Shown: one piece after another, positions 49,995 through 58,873 of the stretch
Layout: each line of letters begins with the position of its first letter
How positions within the stretch are numbered: position 1 is the stretch's first letter
Assembly (NCBI GenBank): GCA_000720375.1
Contig: JOAA01000038.1
Coordinates: forward strand, 1-64,000
DNA length: 64,000 nucleotides
Source: Rhodococcus rhodnii
GTDB lineage: Bacteria > Actinomycetota > Actinomycetes > Mycobacteriales > Pseudonocardiaceae
Reading direction: 5' to 3'
Made by a program: the position numbers and the translations under genes
The notes under the pieces: generated by a model
Database searches by the model: none
What the model was told of the DNA's origin: nothing
What the model saw: only the letters and a program-made list of their open reading frames with translations

Positions 49995-51482
49995 ATGGAC
50001 TTCGGACCGGTGCTGGCGGGGTTCTCGGTCGTGTTCGAGCCGCAGAACCTGTTGTACTGCCTTGCCGGCGTGACGCTCGGGATGCTCGTCGGCGTCCTGC
50101 CGGGGTTGGGCCCGGCCGCGACGATCGCGATCCTGCTGCCGATCACGTACAACATCGAGCCCGCGGCGGCGGTGATCCTGCTCGCCGGGATCTTCTACGG
50201 CGCGCAGTACGGCGGCACGATCACCTCGGTGCTGCTCCGCCTGCCCGGCGAGGCGTCCACTGTGGTCACCGTGTTCGACGGGCACGAGCTTGCGCGGCAA
50301 GGCAAAGCCGGGTCAGCGTTGGGGATCGCGGCGATCGGCTCGTTCATCGGCGGGACGGCGTCGATCATCCTGCTGACGTTCATCGCGCCCTTGGTGGCCG
50401 ACTTCGCGTTGGAGTTCGGCCCCGCCGAGTACACGATGCTCGCGCTGATCGGCGTGCTGCTGGTCGCCACCTTGGTCAACGGGTCGCTGGTGAAGGGAAT
50501 CGCGGCCGCTGCGGCGGGCCTGTTGCTGGCGACGGTCGGCAGCGACCCGATCGTCGCCACGCCGCGGTTCGTGTTCGGCAGCGACCAGCTGGCCGACGGG
50601 ATCGACTTCGTGATCGTCGCAATGGGACTGTTCGGGGTCGCCGAGATCCTCTACAACCTCGAACACCGGCTCCGGTCACAGCCGTCGGTCAGCTCCTTCG
50701 GGCGGGCTCTGCCGAGCAGAATCGACTGGCTCGCCTCAAGGCTGGCGATTCTGCGGGGTTCGATCGTCGGCTTCGTGCTCGGTGTGCTGCCCGGCGGCGG
50801 CGCGACCATGTCGTCCTTTGTGGCCTACGCCGTGGAAAAGCGGGCGGCCAAGGAGCCTTCCCGGTTCGGCAAAGGCGCGATCGAAGGCGTCGCCGGACCG
50901 GAAAGCGCCAACAACGCGGCGGCCACGTCATCGTTCATCCCGTTGCTGACACTGGGAATTCCGGCGAACGCGACCATGGCCGTGTTGTTCGGTGCGTTGC
51001 TGCTGCAGGGAATTCCGCCGGGGCCGCAGCTGATCGTCGATCATCCGGACGTCTTCTGGGGCGTGGTCAACTCGATGTACGTCGGCAACATCTTCCTGTT
51101 GCTGCTGAGCATTCCGCTGATCGGCGTGTTCGTCCGGCTGTTGAAGGTGCGGCCGGGCATCCTGGCGCCGCTCACGATCCTGATCACGATGATCGGCGTG
51201 TACAGCATCCGCAACAGCACCTTCGACATGTTCGTGGTGATCGTGCTCGGCCTGATCGGCTACGGCATGAAGAAGCTTGGGTTCGAGCCGGGACCGCTGG
51301 TGCTCGCGTTCGTGCTCGGCAAGCTGCTGGAAAGCTCGTTCCGCCGGTCGATGCGCTTGTTCGACGGCAACGTCTTGGGCTTCCTGCAACGGCCTGTGTC
51401 CGCGACGCTGGCGGGTCTGTTCGTGGTGGCCGTTGTGGTCGTGCCGATCCTGCGCAGAGTCAGGCGCAAGCAGACCGTCTAG
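49995..51482 (+). CDS. tctA: Tripartite tricarboxylate transporter large permease TctA
   Basis: A 495-aa permease with about twelve hydrophobic helices. The family repeats are clear: GVTLGMLVGVLPGLGPAATI and GFVLGVLPGGGATMSSFVAY, plus YGAQYGGTITSVLLRLPGEA and GPESANNAAATSSFIPLLTL. It is a cation-coupled carboxylate importer working with TctC and TctB. Its stop shares the CTAG with the convergent Lrp gene. Confidence 0.93.
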   Translation: MDFGPVLAGFSVVFEPQNLLYCLAGVTLGMLVGVLPGLGPAATIAILLPITYNIEPAAAVILLAGIFYGAQYGGTITSVLLRLPGEASTVVTVFDGHELARQGKAGSALGIAAIGSFIGGTASIILLTFIAPLVADFALEFGPAEYTMLALIGVLLVATLVNGSLVKGIAAAAAGLLLATVGSDPIVATPRFVFGSDQLADGIDFVIVAMGLFGVAEILYNLEHRLRSQPSVSSFGRALPSRIDWLASRLAILRGSIVGFVLGVLPGGGATMSSFVAYAVEKRAAKEPSRFGKGAIEGVAGPESANNAAATSSFIPLLTLGIPANATMAVLFGALLLQGIPPGPQLIVDHPDVFWGVVNSMYVGNIFLLLLSIPLIGVFVRLLKVRPGILAPLTILITMIGVYSIRNSTFDMFVVIVLGLIGYGMKKLGFEPGPLVLAFVLGKLLESSFRRSMRLFDGNVLGFLQRPVSATLAGLFVVAVVVVPILRRVRRKQTV

Positions 51483-51919
51483 ACGCGGTCGACGACGTGT
51501 TTCATCACGATCGTCGACGACACCCGCCGCACACCGGCCAAAGTGGCCAGTTTCTCGTCGTAGAACTGCTGGTACGCGGCGAGATCCTTGGTCACGACCC
51601 TGAGCAGGTGGTCGGGGTCGCCGAACAACCGCTCAGCCTGGACGATCTCGGGCAGCTGGGCGATGGCCTCCTCGAACGCGGCGACGACCGCGCGTTCGGT
51701 CGTGCTCATCGTGACGAACACCAGCGCTTCGAAGTCCAGGCCGAGCGCCGACCGGTCGATCACCGCCCGGTACCCGCGGATCGCGCCGGTTCGTTCCAGA
51801 TCACGCAGCCTGCGATGGCACGGCGAGACGCTCAGCTGTACCCGCGCGGCCAGCTCGGTGATGGTCAACCGGCCGTCCCGCTGAAGCTCGGCAATAATCT
51901 TCCGGTCAACGGCATCCAC
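51479..51919 (-). CDS. Lrp/AsnC family transcriptional regulator
   Basis: A 146-aa regulator starting VDAVDRKIIAELQRDGRLTI with ELAARVQLSVSPCHRRLRDL (winged helix) and a C-terminal RAM/AsnC ligand domain (FVTMSTTERAVVAAFEEAIA). GTG at 51919 is the natural start; the longer open frame upstream overlaps the divergent operator. It probably controls the divergent LysE-type exporter in response to an amino acid, through the dyad at 51927-51961. Confidence 0.92.
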   Translation of the reverse strand: MDAVDRKIIAELQRDGRLTITELAARVQLSVSPCHRRLRDLERTGAIRGYRAVIDRSALGLDFEALVFVTMSTTERAVVAAFEEAIAQLPEIVQAERLFGDPDHLLRVVTKDLAAYQQFYDEKLATLAGVRRVSSTIVMKHVVDRV

Positions 51920-51926
51920 ACGCGAT

Positions 51927-51961
51927 ATTTTACCCCAGGGTGGCACTGACCTGGGTAAAAT
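51927..51961. promoter_or_regulatory. Lrp-type dyad operator between the Lrp and LysE genes
   Basis: ATTTTACCCCAGG (51927-51939) and CCTGGGTAAAAT (51950-51961) are inverted copies with a one-base insertion, separated by 10 bp. The exporter's TAGCGT -10 box (51989-51994) lies downstream, 7 nt before its ATG. Confidence 0.7.
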
Positions 51962-52001
51962 CGGGAACACCTTGCGGACAGATCGGCATAGCGTTCGCCC
52001 C

Positions 52002-52598
52002 ATGGATTTCGGTGCAGTCGCGACGTTTCTGGTGATCGATCTGCTGCTGGTGCTCACGCCGGGCGCGGACTGGGCCTTCACGATCGCGGCCGGGATACGG
52101 GACCGATCGGTCGTGCCCGCGGTGACCGGCCTGGTGATCGGCTACGCGGGACACGTCGTCCTGGTGACGGCCGGTCTGGCGGCCTTGGTCGCCGCGAATC
52201 CGGGGCTGCTGAAGGTGCTCACGGCGGTCGGCGCGGCGTATCTGATCTGGATGGGCGGCAGCGTGCTGGTCAAGCCGGCAACGTCGGTGCAACCCACCGT
52301 GCTGTCCGCCGGCCGCGTGGTGCTGCGAGGTGCGGGGGTCAGCGGGTTGAACCCCAAGGGAATGCTGCTGACGGTGGCGCTGCTCCCCCAGTTCGTCCGG
52401 CCGGACGCGCCGTGGCCGATCGCGCTGCAAACCGCCGCCCTGGGCACACTGCACATGATCACGTGCGCGGTGGTCTACCTGCTGGTCGGGCTCTTGGCCC
52501 GGACCGTGCTGGGAGCACGGCCGCGGGCCGCGAAGATCGTCTCTCGGGTGTCCGGCGTCGCGATGGTACTGATCGGCGCGTCGCTACTGGTTACGTGA
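52002..52598 (+). CDS. LysE/RhtB family amino-acid exporter
   Basis: A 198-aa membrane protein with about six hydrophobic helices and the family start FLVIDLLLVLTPGADWAFTI followed by GIRDRSVVPAVTGLVIGYAG and GVSGLNPKGMLLTVALLPQF. It exports an amino acid or related small molecule. ATG at 52002 follows a TAGCGT box by 7 nt. Controlled by the divergent Lrp regulator (inference). Overlaps the pirin gene by 15 bp. Confidence 0.9.
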   Translation: MDFGAVATFLVIDLLLVLTPGADWAFTIAAGIRDRSVVPAVTGLVIGYAGHVVLVTAGLAALVAANPGLLKVLTAVGAAYLIWMGGSVLVKPATSVQPTVLSAGRVVLRGAGVSGLNPKGMLLTVALLPQFVRPDAPWPIALQTAALGTLHMITCAVVYLLVGLLARTVLGARPRAAKIVSRVSGVAMVLIGASLLVT

Positions 52599-53480
52599 CG
52601 GCTGCTTGCGTGGCTTGAGCCGGAGGTTCGGCAGCACCGGCGCGGGAATCCGGTCGCTGCCGTGCCCGGCCACAATCCCGAACCGGCTCGTGTCCTGGTT
52701 CTCCCACTGCTCACGGGCCGCCGCGATCTCGTCGTGGCTGCGTCCCACGAAGTTCCACCACATCACGAGATCGTCGGGAAACGGTTCGCCCCCGAGCAGG
52801 ATCACGCGTGCCGGACCGGCAAGCGTGATCTCGTCCCGGCCCGTTCCCAGATACAGCAACGGTCCTGGCTTCAGCTCGACGTCGGCGACGCGGACCGCGC
52901 CGTCGATCACCAGCAACCCGTACTCGAAGTCGGGCCGCAGCGGGATCGTGCCGTCGGTGACGTCGATCTGGGCTCCGACAATCGGCGTGTACGTGGTCGC
53001 CCGCGATTCGGCGTCCCCGAGCGCGCCCATGAAGACCAGCGCGTCGATCCCCTCACTGCGGAAGCTCGGCAGCTGCGCGTGATGCTCGAACCCAGGGTCT
53101 AACGGTGTCGCTTCGGCGGGCAACGCGACCCACAACTGCAGGGCGTGCACGCCTTCGGTGAGCGAGACCTCCGAATGCGCCACGCCGCGGCCGCTGGTCA
53201 TCAGGTTGAGCTGCCCAGGGCGCAGGACCACATCGCTGCCCACACTGTCGCGATGGCGGATCTCCCCGGCCAACGGCCAGGTCACCGTCTGCAACCCGAT
53301 GTGCGGGTGAGGCAGGACGATCATCTCGGCGAACCCAGGACCGAACTGGTCGAGGAAGCACCAAGCTCCGAGCGTCGGCAGGTCGCGCTGCGGCAACACC
53401 CGGTCGACCCGGACTCCCCGAACCCCGCCGAGCGGAACCTTGCGGGCCTCGAAGAACTCGGGGCTGGTCAGGTTACTCAT
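52584..53480 (-). CDS. Pirin family protein
   Basis: A 298-aa bicupin. The iron ligands lie in VLPHPHIGLQTVTW and MTSGRGVAHSE, as in characterised pirins, and the N-terminus carries VRVDRVLPQRDLPTLGAWCF. Proposed roles are quercetinase-like dioxygenase or redox-responsive cofactor. The start overlaps the preceding acetyltransferase stop (ATGAGTAA). Confidence 0.9.
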   Translation of the reverse strand: MSNLTSPEFFEARKVPLGGVRGVRVDRVLPQRDLPTLGAWCFLDQFGPGFAEMIVLPHPHIGLQTVTWPLAGEIRHRDSVGSDVVLRPGQLNLMTSGRGVAHSEVSLTEGVHALQLWVALPAEATPLDPGFEHHAQLPSFRSEGIDALVFMGALGDAESRATTYTPIVGAQIDVTDGTIPLRPDFEYGLLVIDGAVRVADVELKPGPLLYLGTGRDEITLAGPARVILLGGEPFPDDLVMWWNFVGRSHDEIAAAREQWENQDTSRFGIVAGHGSDRIPAPVLPNLRLKPRKQPSRNQ

Positions 53481-53772
53481 TGGGCCACTTGACGTGGTCG
53501 TTGTACTGCTCGTTCTTGCGGACGAACGAGGCGATGAACGGGCAGACCGGCACGATCACCTGGTTGCGGCCTACCACATCGTCCAGTGCGCCCCCGGCCA
53601 GGACCTTGCCGAGGCCCTTGCCCGCGAAGCCGCCGTCGATCTCGGTGTGCGTGAAGACGACCTGGTCGCCTTGCTCGGTGTACGCCGCGAAGCCCGCGAG
53701 CTCGTCGCCGTAGAACACCTCGTAGCGGCTCTTGTCGTCGTTGCGGGCGACCCGCGTGGATTGGTCAGTCAT
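53473..53772 (-). CDS. Small GNAT-type N-acetyltransferase (YidJ/acetyltransf_CG-like)
   Basis: A 99-aa minimal GNAT protein with FVFTHTEID-like core (QVVFTHTEIDGGFAGKGLGK), the Q/R-x-x-G-x-G/A acetyl-CoA loop as GKGLGKVLAGG, and the C-terminal VPVCPFIASFVRKNEQYNDH characteristic of this very small family. Substrate unknown. Forms an operon with the pirin gene, whose ATG overlaps its stop. Confidence 0.88.
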   Translation of the reverse strand: MTDQSTRVARNDDKSRYEVFYGDELAGFAAYTEQGDQVVFTHTEIDGGFAGKGLGKVLAGGALDDVVGRNQVIVPVCPFIASFVRKNEQYNDHVKWPNE

Positions 53773-53898
53773 CGTGTCCTTCTCAATCGAGAACAGAAGC
53801 CTTGGTGCCCATACTGACGTATGGCAGGGGCCGTGCATTCCGGTTGCGACGACCGGGTCTGCCTGAACTCGGGATCGATCCACTACGTTGTGGTAATT

Positions 53899-54459
53899 GT
53901 GAGGCCTGAGGACACCGAGATCACCCAGCTGGCGTTCGCGGCCCGGCGTGGCGACCGGACCGCCCTTGAGCGGTTCATCCGTGCCACCCAGCGGGACGTG
54001 TGGCGATTCGTCGCGCACCTGGCCGATCCGAAGCTCGCCGACGACCTCGCCCAGGAGACCTACCTGCGTGCGCTCGGCAGCCTGGCCCGTTTCGAGGGGC
54101 GGTCGTCCGCGCGGACCTGGCTGCTGTCCATCGCGCGCCGCGTGGTCGTCGACCAGATCAGGGCCGCGCAGGTACGGCCGCGTCATGCGGACGTCTCCGA
54201 TTGGCAGGCCGCTGCCGAACGGGTTCAGCAAGCCGCCGGGTTCGAGGAAAGCGTCGTCCTCGAGGAGCTCATCCGGTCGCTGGACACCGAGCGGCGCGAG
54301 GCGTTCGTGCTCACCCAGACCCTGGGGTTGTCGTACGCCGACGCCGCCGAGGTCTGCGACTGTCCGGTCGGCACGATCCGGTCGCGGGTCGCGCGGGCTC
54401 GTGACGACCTGATCACGTCCATGAAGGACAGCGACACACCTCGGCGGCGGTTCGCCTAG
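53899..54459 (+). CDS. sigC: ECF RNA polymerase sigma factor, SigC-like
   Basis: A 186-aa group-4 sigma factor. Region 2 reads TALERFIRATQRDVWRFVAH with LADDLAQETYLRALGSLARF; region 4 is DTERREAFVLTQTLGLSYAD then AAEVCDCPVGTIRSRVARAR. The match to mycobacterial SigC in wording and length is close. GTG at 53899 was chosen; the frame upstream would overlap the divergent acetyltransferase gene. No anti-sigma gene is adjacent, as is typical for SigC. Confidence 0.88.
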   Translation: MRPEDTEITQLAFAARRGDRTALERFIRATQRDVWRFVAHLADPKLADDLAQETYLRALGSLARFEGRSSARTWLLSIARRVVVDQIRAAQVRPRHADVSDWQAAAERVQQAAGFEESVVLEELIRSLDTERREAFVLTQTLGLSYADAAEVCDCPVGTIRSRVARARDDLITSMKDSDTPRRRFA

Positions 54460-55349
54460 TCGACGTCCAGTACGGCCTTGCCGGAGACCTGACGACCGAA
54501 CAACGCGGCCGCGGCCTCGTCGAACTCGGTCCACGAGCCGCGCCAGCCGATGTCCACCTTGAGCTTGCCGTCGGCGACCAGCTTGAGCAGGTACTCAAGG
54601 TCCGGTGCGTAGCCGTTGCCCGACTCGAACGCGACGAGGGACTTGGCCGGGCCGACCGTGGCGTACGGCTGGAACACCGCAGGTTCCATCGACGTCCACC
54701 CGATGCTCTGCAGCACCCCACCTGTCTTCAGCAGCTCCCACGAGCGCACGAGGGTCGGGCCGCCGACGTTCTCCACGACGACGTCCACCGGCTCGACGTT
54801 GTCCAAGTCGGACACGACCTCTTGAGCGCCCAGCTCAGCGAGCCCTTCGCCGCGCCGCGCGAGGGCGACGACGTGCGCGCCTTCCTGGGCCGCGATCTGG
54901 ATCGCGTACCGACCGACTCCGCCGGACGCGCCGGTGACCAGGACACGCTTGCCCGCCAGATCGCCCGAGCGGTGCAGCGCACGCGCGGCGGCGACTCCAG
55001 CGACCGGCAGCGTCGACGCGACGGCCAAGTCGACCGAGTCGGGCACGACGGCCAGTTCCTTCACCGAAACGGCACGTTTCTCCGCCCACGCTCCGGTCGG
55101 GCCGAAAGTCGCGACGCGGGCGCCGATGTCAGGCCCGTTTCCGTTGGCCGCCGCCTGTACCACCACGCCTGCCGCGTCCCAGCCCAGAACACGATCAGCG
55201 GCAGCGCCTCCCGCCGACCCCACGTCACCGTGGTTGAGTGAAATGTTCCTCACGTCGATGACCACCTGATCGGGCGACGGGACCGGGTCAGGCGCCTCCT
55301 TCAACCGCAGCCCGAACTTGGTGTCCGGAGTCGTGACCAGGGCGCGCAT
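54456..55349 (-). CDS. Zinc-binding-type alcohol dehydrogenase / quinone oxidoreductase
   Basis: A 297-aa MDR-family oxidoreductase. The substrate domain starts MRALVTTPDTKFGLRLKEAP and the NADPH domain has GKRVLVTGASGGVGRYAIQI. The zinc-ligand region typical of alcohol dehydrogenases is absent, so it belongs to the quinone-reductase branch. ATG at 55349 has GGAGG 5 nt upstream. Shares CTAG with the sigma-factor stop. Confidence 0.88.
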   Translation of the reverse strand: MRALVTTPDTKFGLRLKEAPDPVPSPDQVVIDVRNISLNHGDVGSAGGAAADRVLGWDAAGVVVQAAANGNGPDIGARVATFGPTGAWAEKRAVSVKELAVVPDSVDLAVASTLPVAGVAAARALHRSGDLAGKRVLVTGASGGVGRYAIQIAAQEGAHVVALARRGEGLAELGAQEVVSDLDNVEPVDVVVENVGGPTLVRSWELLKTGGVLQSIGWTSMEPAVFQPYATVGPAKSLVAFESGNGYAPDLEYLLKLVADGKLKVDIGWRGSWTEFDEAAAALFGRQVSGKAVLDVD

Positions 55350-55469
55350 CGCAGCCTCCATAGGCGAGTTGAACTGGCCGAACAGGTGCGTCAACCACAC
55401 CGCGCCCCAGCCTATTCCGATGATCTTGGTTTCACGTGGATCAGTCCCTTGTGGACTCGACACCTCGAT

Positions 55470-55487
55470 GTACGCAGATTTGCGTAC
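55470..55487. promoter_or_regulatory. Palindrome GTACGCA-N4-TGCGTAC upstream of the ABC/two-component operon
   Basis: Perfect 7-bp arms around GATT, in the divergent gap between the dehydrogenase and the 55546 gene. A second, 14-bp perfect palindrome (CCGCACGCGTGCGG) lies at 55496-55509. Both are operator candidates for the response regulator encoded at 58870 or another regulator. Confidence 0.6.
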
Positions 55488-55495
55488 GAAGAGAT

Positions 55496-55509
55496 CCGCA
55501 CGCGTGCGG
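55496..55509. promoter_or_regulatory. Palindrome CCGCACGCGTGCGG
   Basis: A 14-bp perfect palindrome, extendable to 16 bp with T...A ends, 37 bp before the ATG at 55546 and 8 bp from the GTACGCA palindrome. Confidence 0.55.
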
Positions 55510-55545
55510 ACGTCTCAAGCCGCCTGCCCGGCGACGATTCCATGC

Positions 55546-56082
55546 ATGACAACGAACGTGCTGACCCCGCCGAGCCGCCCGGCGCCGGCGAGGGCGAAAC
55601 CGAGGAGGCTGGGCAAGGGTGCCCGCAAGGCGTGGCTGATCGTCCACATCGTGGCCGCGGGTGCGTGGATCGGGATGGACCTGGTGCTCGGTGTGCTCGT
55701 GTTCACCGCGATGTGGACGTCCGATCCGGCGACTGCCGCCGTGGCGTATCAGGCGCTGGAACTGTTCGCCGTGTGGCCGTTGATCATCACCGGCGTCGTG
55801 TGCCTGATCAGCGGTGTCGTCCTTGGCCTGTTCAGCAAGTACGGCCTGGTCAAGTACTGGTGGGTGTTCGTGAAGCTGATCATGAACGTGGTGCTGGTGC
55901 TGCTGGTCATCTTCTCGTTGCGTACTGGCGTGCAAGAGGCCGCCGAATTCGGCCGCGGACTGGCCGCGGCGCCGCCCGACAGCATGGCGTTCCCGCCGAT
56001 CGTGTCCACCAGCGCGGTGCTCTTCGCGACCGTCATCTCCGTCATCAAGCCGTGGGGACGGCTCCGGAAGGACAAGTCATGA
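55546..56082 (+). CDS. Four-helix membrane protein (DUF2269-like), first gene of an ABC/two-component operon
   Basis: A 178-aa protein with a basic, Pro-rich N-terminal tail (about 1-28) and four transmembrane helices (about 30-55, 70-100, 105-130, 150-170). The helix 1 segment KAWLIVHIVAAGAWIGMDLV carries a His found in DUF2269-like proteins. The ATG is at 55546. The ABC ATPase gene overlaps by ATGA, so it is likely part of the transporter or signalling module. Confidence 0.78.
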   Translation: MTTNVLTPPSRPAPARAKPRRLGKGARKAWLIVHIVAAGAWIGMDLVLGVLVFTAMWTSDPATAAVAYQALELFAVWPLIITGVVCLISGVVLGLFSKYGLVKYWWVFVKLIMNVVLVLLVIFSLRTGVQEAAEFGRGLAAAPPDSMAFPPIVSTSAVLFATVISVIKPWGRLRKDKS

Positions 56083-56975
56083 ACCCTGTCGAGACGACCA
56101 ATCTGGCCAAACACTTCGGCGACATCAAAGCGGTCAACAACGTCAGCCTGACCGTACGGCCTGGCGAGGTCTACGGATTCCTCGGCCCGAACGGCGCGGG
56201 CAAGACGACGACGCTCCGGATGTTGCTCGGCCTGATCCGGCCGACGTCAGGCAGTGTCCGAGTGCTCGGCAAGCCGCCAGGGCCCGGGTACCTGGACAAG
56301 GTCGGCGCGCTGATCGAAGGACCGGCGTTCTACCCGTACCTGTCCGGCCGCAAGAACCTCGTTGTGCTGTCGGATCACGCGGGTGTCGCACGGTCCAGAG
56401 TGGACGAGGTGCTGGACGTCGTCGGCCTGTCCGGCCGTTCCGGTGACCGGTATTCGACGTACTCGCTGGGTATGAAGCAGCGCCTCGGCCTGGCCGCGGC
56501 GCTGCTCAAGAAGCCCGAACTGCTCATCCTCGACGAGCCGACCAACGGGCTCGACCCGGCCGGGATGGCCGACATGCGAGTCACCATCCGCGAGCTGGCG
56601 GCCAGCGGCTGCACGGTGTTGCTGTCCAGCCATCTGCTGGCCGAGGTCGAGCAGATCTGTGACCGCGTCGGCGTGATCAGGCAAGGCGAACTGGTCGCCG
56701 AGACGACCGTTGCCGAGCTACGCGCAGGCGGGACGTTGCGAGTGGTCGCCGATCCGTTCGACCGCGCGCAAACCGTGCTCTCGGCACTGCTCGGGGACGA
56801 GCGGGTGCTGAGCGACAGCACGTCGTTCGACCTGGAGGTCGAACCCGATCAGGCAGCGAAGATCAACGCCGAACTGGTCGGCGCCGGAATCGCGGTCAGC
56901 GAACTGCGCTGGCGCGAACCGGATCTGGAGCAGGCATTCCTTGAGCTGACGGGAGGTGCCCAGGATGTTGACTGA
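56079..56975 (+). CDS. ABC transporter ATP-binding protein (drug/bacteriocin export type)
   Basis: A 298-aa ATPase of the BcrA/CcmA group. Walker A GPNGAGKTTTLRM lies at about 37-49, the signature YSLGMKQRLGLAAALL near 135, Walker B LLILDEPTNGLDP near 155 and the H-loop VLLSSHLLAEVEQ near 187. A C-terminal regulatory domain (about 225-298) is present. Works with the permease at 56965. Confidence 0.92.
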   Translation: MNPVETTNLAKHFGDIKAVNNVSLTVRPGEVYGFLGPNGAGKTTTLRMLLGLIRPTSGSVRVLGKPPGPGYLDKVGALIEGPAFYPYLSGRKNLVVLSDHAGVARSRVDEVLDVVGLSGRSGDRYSTYSLGMKQRLGLAAALLKKPELLILDEPTNGLDPAGMADMRVTIRELAASGCTVLLSSHLLAEVEQICDRVGVIRQGELVAETTVAELRAGGTLRVVADPFDRAQTVLSALLGDERVLSDSTSFDLEVEPDQAAKINAELVGAGIAVSELRWREPDLEQAFLELTGGAQDVD

Positions 56976-57780
56976 CATCAGGGCCGAGATCACCAAGCAG
57001 GTGCACCGGCCGGCGATCTGGCTGTTGCTGGGCATCGCGGTCGTGCAGACACTCACTTTCGCTTACGTCATCCCGTATGCCGGCTTCACCGGGACGACCG
57101 AGGGGCCGGTCAGCCGCGGGCTCGCCGCGATGCTGCCCGAGCAGTTCGTGGCCAGCGCGATCGGCGGGCTCCCGCTGTTCGTCGGCGCGCTCGCGTTGAT
57201 CTTCGGTGTGCTGGTCGCGGGCAGCGAGTACGGCTGGGAGACGTGGAAAACCGTGCTCTCCCAACGACCTTCCCGTATCCGGGCGTACTCCGCGAAGCTG
57301 ATCACGGTCGCGGCAGGCGTGTTCGTGTTCGTCGTCGCCCTGTTGGCCTTCGCCGCGGCCGCGAGTGTCGTGGTCGCCGCGTTGGAGAACCAGCCGATGA
57401 ACTGGCCGTCGGTCGTGGACATCCTGACCGGGTTCGGCGCGGGCTGGCTGGTCACGATGATGTGGGGCGCGCTCGGTGTGGTGCTGGGCATCGTGTTCCG
57501 CGGAGTCGCGATGCCGATCGGGCTCGGCCTGGTGTGGATGCTGGCCGTCCAGAACCTGCTGTCCTCGATCGCGGCGCCGCTGCTGGGCTGGGTCGACGAC
57601 ATGCAGAAGGGCCTGCCGGGGCCGAACGCGGGCGCACTCGTGGCGTCGCTGATCGGCTCGGGCCCGCCGGGAGTCGACCCGATCGTGGGCGGCGGCCAGG
57701 CAACCGTGGTCATCGTGGCCTACCTGCTGGCATTCTCCGTGATGGGCGGTTGGCTGCTGCAGCGGCGGGACATCAAGTGA
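56965..57780 (+). CDS. ABC-2 type export permease
   Basis: A 271-aa permease with about six hydrophobic helices, starting MLTDIRAEITKQVHRPAIWL and showing GVLVAGSEYGWETWKTVLSQ, the marker of the ABC-2 family that includes bacitracin and lantibiotic transporters. ATG at 56965 has GGAGG 8 nt upstream. The histidine kinase gene begins 13 bp after the stop. Confidence 0.88.
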   Translation: MLTDIRAEITKQVHRPAIWLLLGIAVVQTLTFAYVIPYAGFTGTTEGPVSRGLAAMLPEQFVASAIGGLPLFVGALALIFGVLVAGSEYGWETWKTVLSQRPSRIRAYSAKLITVAAGVFVFVVALLAFAAAASVVVAALENQPMNWPSVVDILTGFGAGWLVTMMWGALGVVLGIVFRGVAMPIGLGLVWMLAVQNLLSSIAAPLLGWVDDMQKGLPGPNAGALVASLIGSGPPGVDPIVGGGQATVVIVAYLLAFSVMGGWLLQRRDIK

Positions 57781-57793
57781 ACCGGAGTGGCAC

Positions 57794-58873
57794 ATGAAGG
57801 TCGGCGACATCGCGCTCGCGGTGGTCCTCGCGGCGGTCGCTGTGGTCTCGTCCGCGGCACTGCACAACATGACCACCGTCGACCGGCCGATCGACCTGCT
57901 CGGATTCGCCTTGGCGGCCGGCACCGGACTGGTGCTGGCCGCTCGGCGGCGGTGGCCGGAAGCGACATTGGCCGCCAACGTCGTCCTGCTCACGACGTAT
58001 CTCTGGCTGACCTACCCATACGGGCCGGTCATGTTCACGTTCTCGGTCGCCACGTACAACGTGGGCCGTTACCTGCCGCTGAACCGGGCCGCAGCGGCCA
58101 CCTTGATCGCGCTGGCGGTCGAGGTCACGCACTTGTTCGTGCATCCGGCCTCGGCAAGCGGCTTGTACGGGCTGATCCCGGCGAGTGGCTTCGCGATCAT
58201 CCCGCTGGCTGTGGGTGTGATGGTCCGGGTGAACCGGGAAGCAGCCGAACGCGCGCGGGCCGAAGCGATCAGGGAACGCGTTTCCGACGAACGCCTGCGG
58301 GTCGCCCAGGAGGTGCACGACGTCGTCGGCCACGGCCTCGCGGCGATCAAGATGCAGGCGGACATCGCCCTGCACCTGCTGACCAAGAAGCCCGAACAGG
58401 CCGAGATCGCGTTGAAGGCGATCAGCGAGACCAGCACCGAGGCACTGGACGAACTGCGCGCCACACTGACCGTGGTCCGCGGCCGTGCGCCAGCGCCCGG
58501 CCTGAACCTGTTGTCCGATCTGACCGACCGGATGAGTCACGCGGGCGTCGAGGTTCGGCTCAATGTCGTTGGCACGCAACGTCCTCTGCCCGCGGCGGTG
58601 GATCTCGCCGGTTACCGGATCGTGCAGGAGTCGCTGACGAACGTGCTCAAGCACAGCCCGGTCAAGCGAGCCACGGTCAGGGTCAGCTACTCGGACAACG
58701 CTGTCGACATCGCCGTGTCCAACCCCGCCAATGGGGTGCCGGCCGGTGACGGGTTCGGTATCCCGGGGATGCGTGAGAGAGTCACGGCATTGGGCGGGCA
58801 GTTCAGCGCCGGGCCCACCGCCGACGGCCTGTTCGAGGTGCGGGCGGCGATACCTGCGAAGGGGGACGCATGA
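57794..58873 (+). CDS. Sensor histidine kinase (HisKA_3 / NarX type)
   Basis: A 359-aa kinase. Four to five transmembrane helices cover about residues 5-145. HisKA_3 reads LRVAQEVHDVVGHGLAAIKM with the phospho-His in EVHD, and the HATPase has AGYRIVQESLTNVLKHSPVK and GFGIPGMRERVTALGG. No separate extracellular domain, so it probably senses inside the membrane or through the ABC transporter. The response regulator overlaps by ATGA. Confidence 0.92.
   Translation: MKVGDIALAVVLAAVAVVSSAALHNMTTVDRPIDLLGFALAAGTGLVLAARRRWPEATLAANVVLLTTYLWLTYPYGPVMFTFSVATYNVGRYLPLNRAAAATLIALAVEVTHLFVHPASASGLYGLIPASGFAIIPLAVGVMVRVNREAAERARAEAIRERVSDERLRVAQEVHDVVGHGLAAIKMQADIALHLLTKKPEQAEIALKAISETSTEALDELRATLTVVRGRAPAPGLNLLSDLTDRMSHAGVEVRLNVVGTQRPLPAAVDLAGYRIVQESLTNVLKHSPVKRATVRVSYSDNAVDIAVSNPANGVPAGDGFGIPGMRERVTALGGQFSAGPTADGLFEVRAAIPAKGDA

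Noticed and set aside
49613..51949. 778-codon open frame on the plus strand
   Set aside because: It is the out-of-frame shadow of tctB and tctA; its product is Arg/Ala/Gly-rich without hydrophobic helices or domains.
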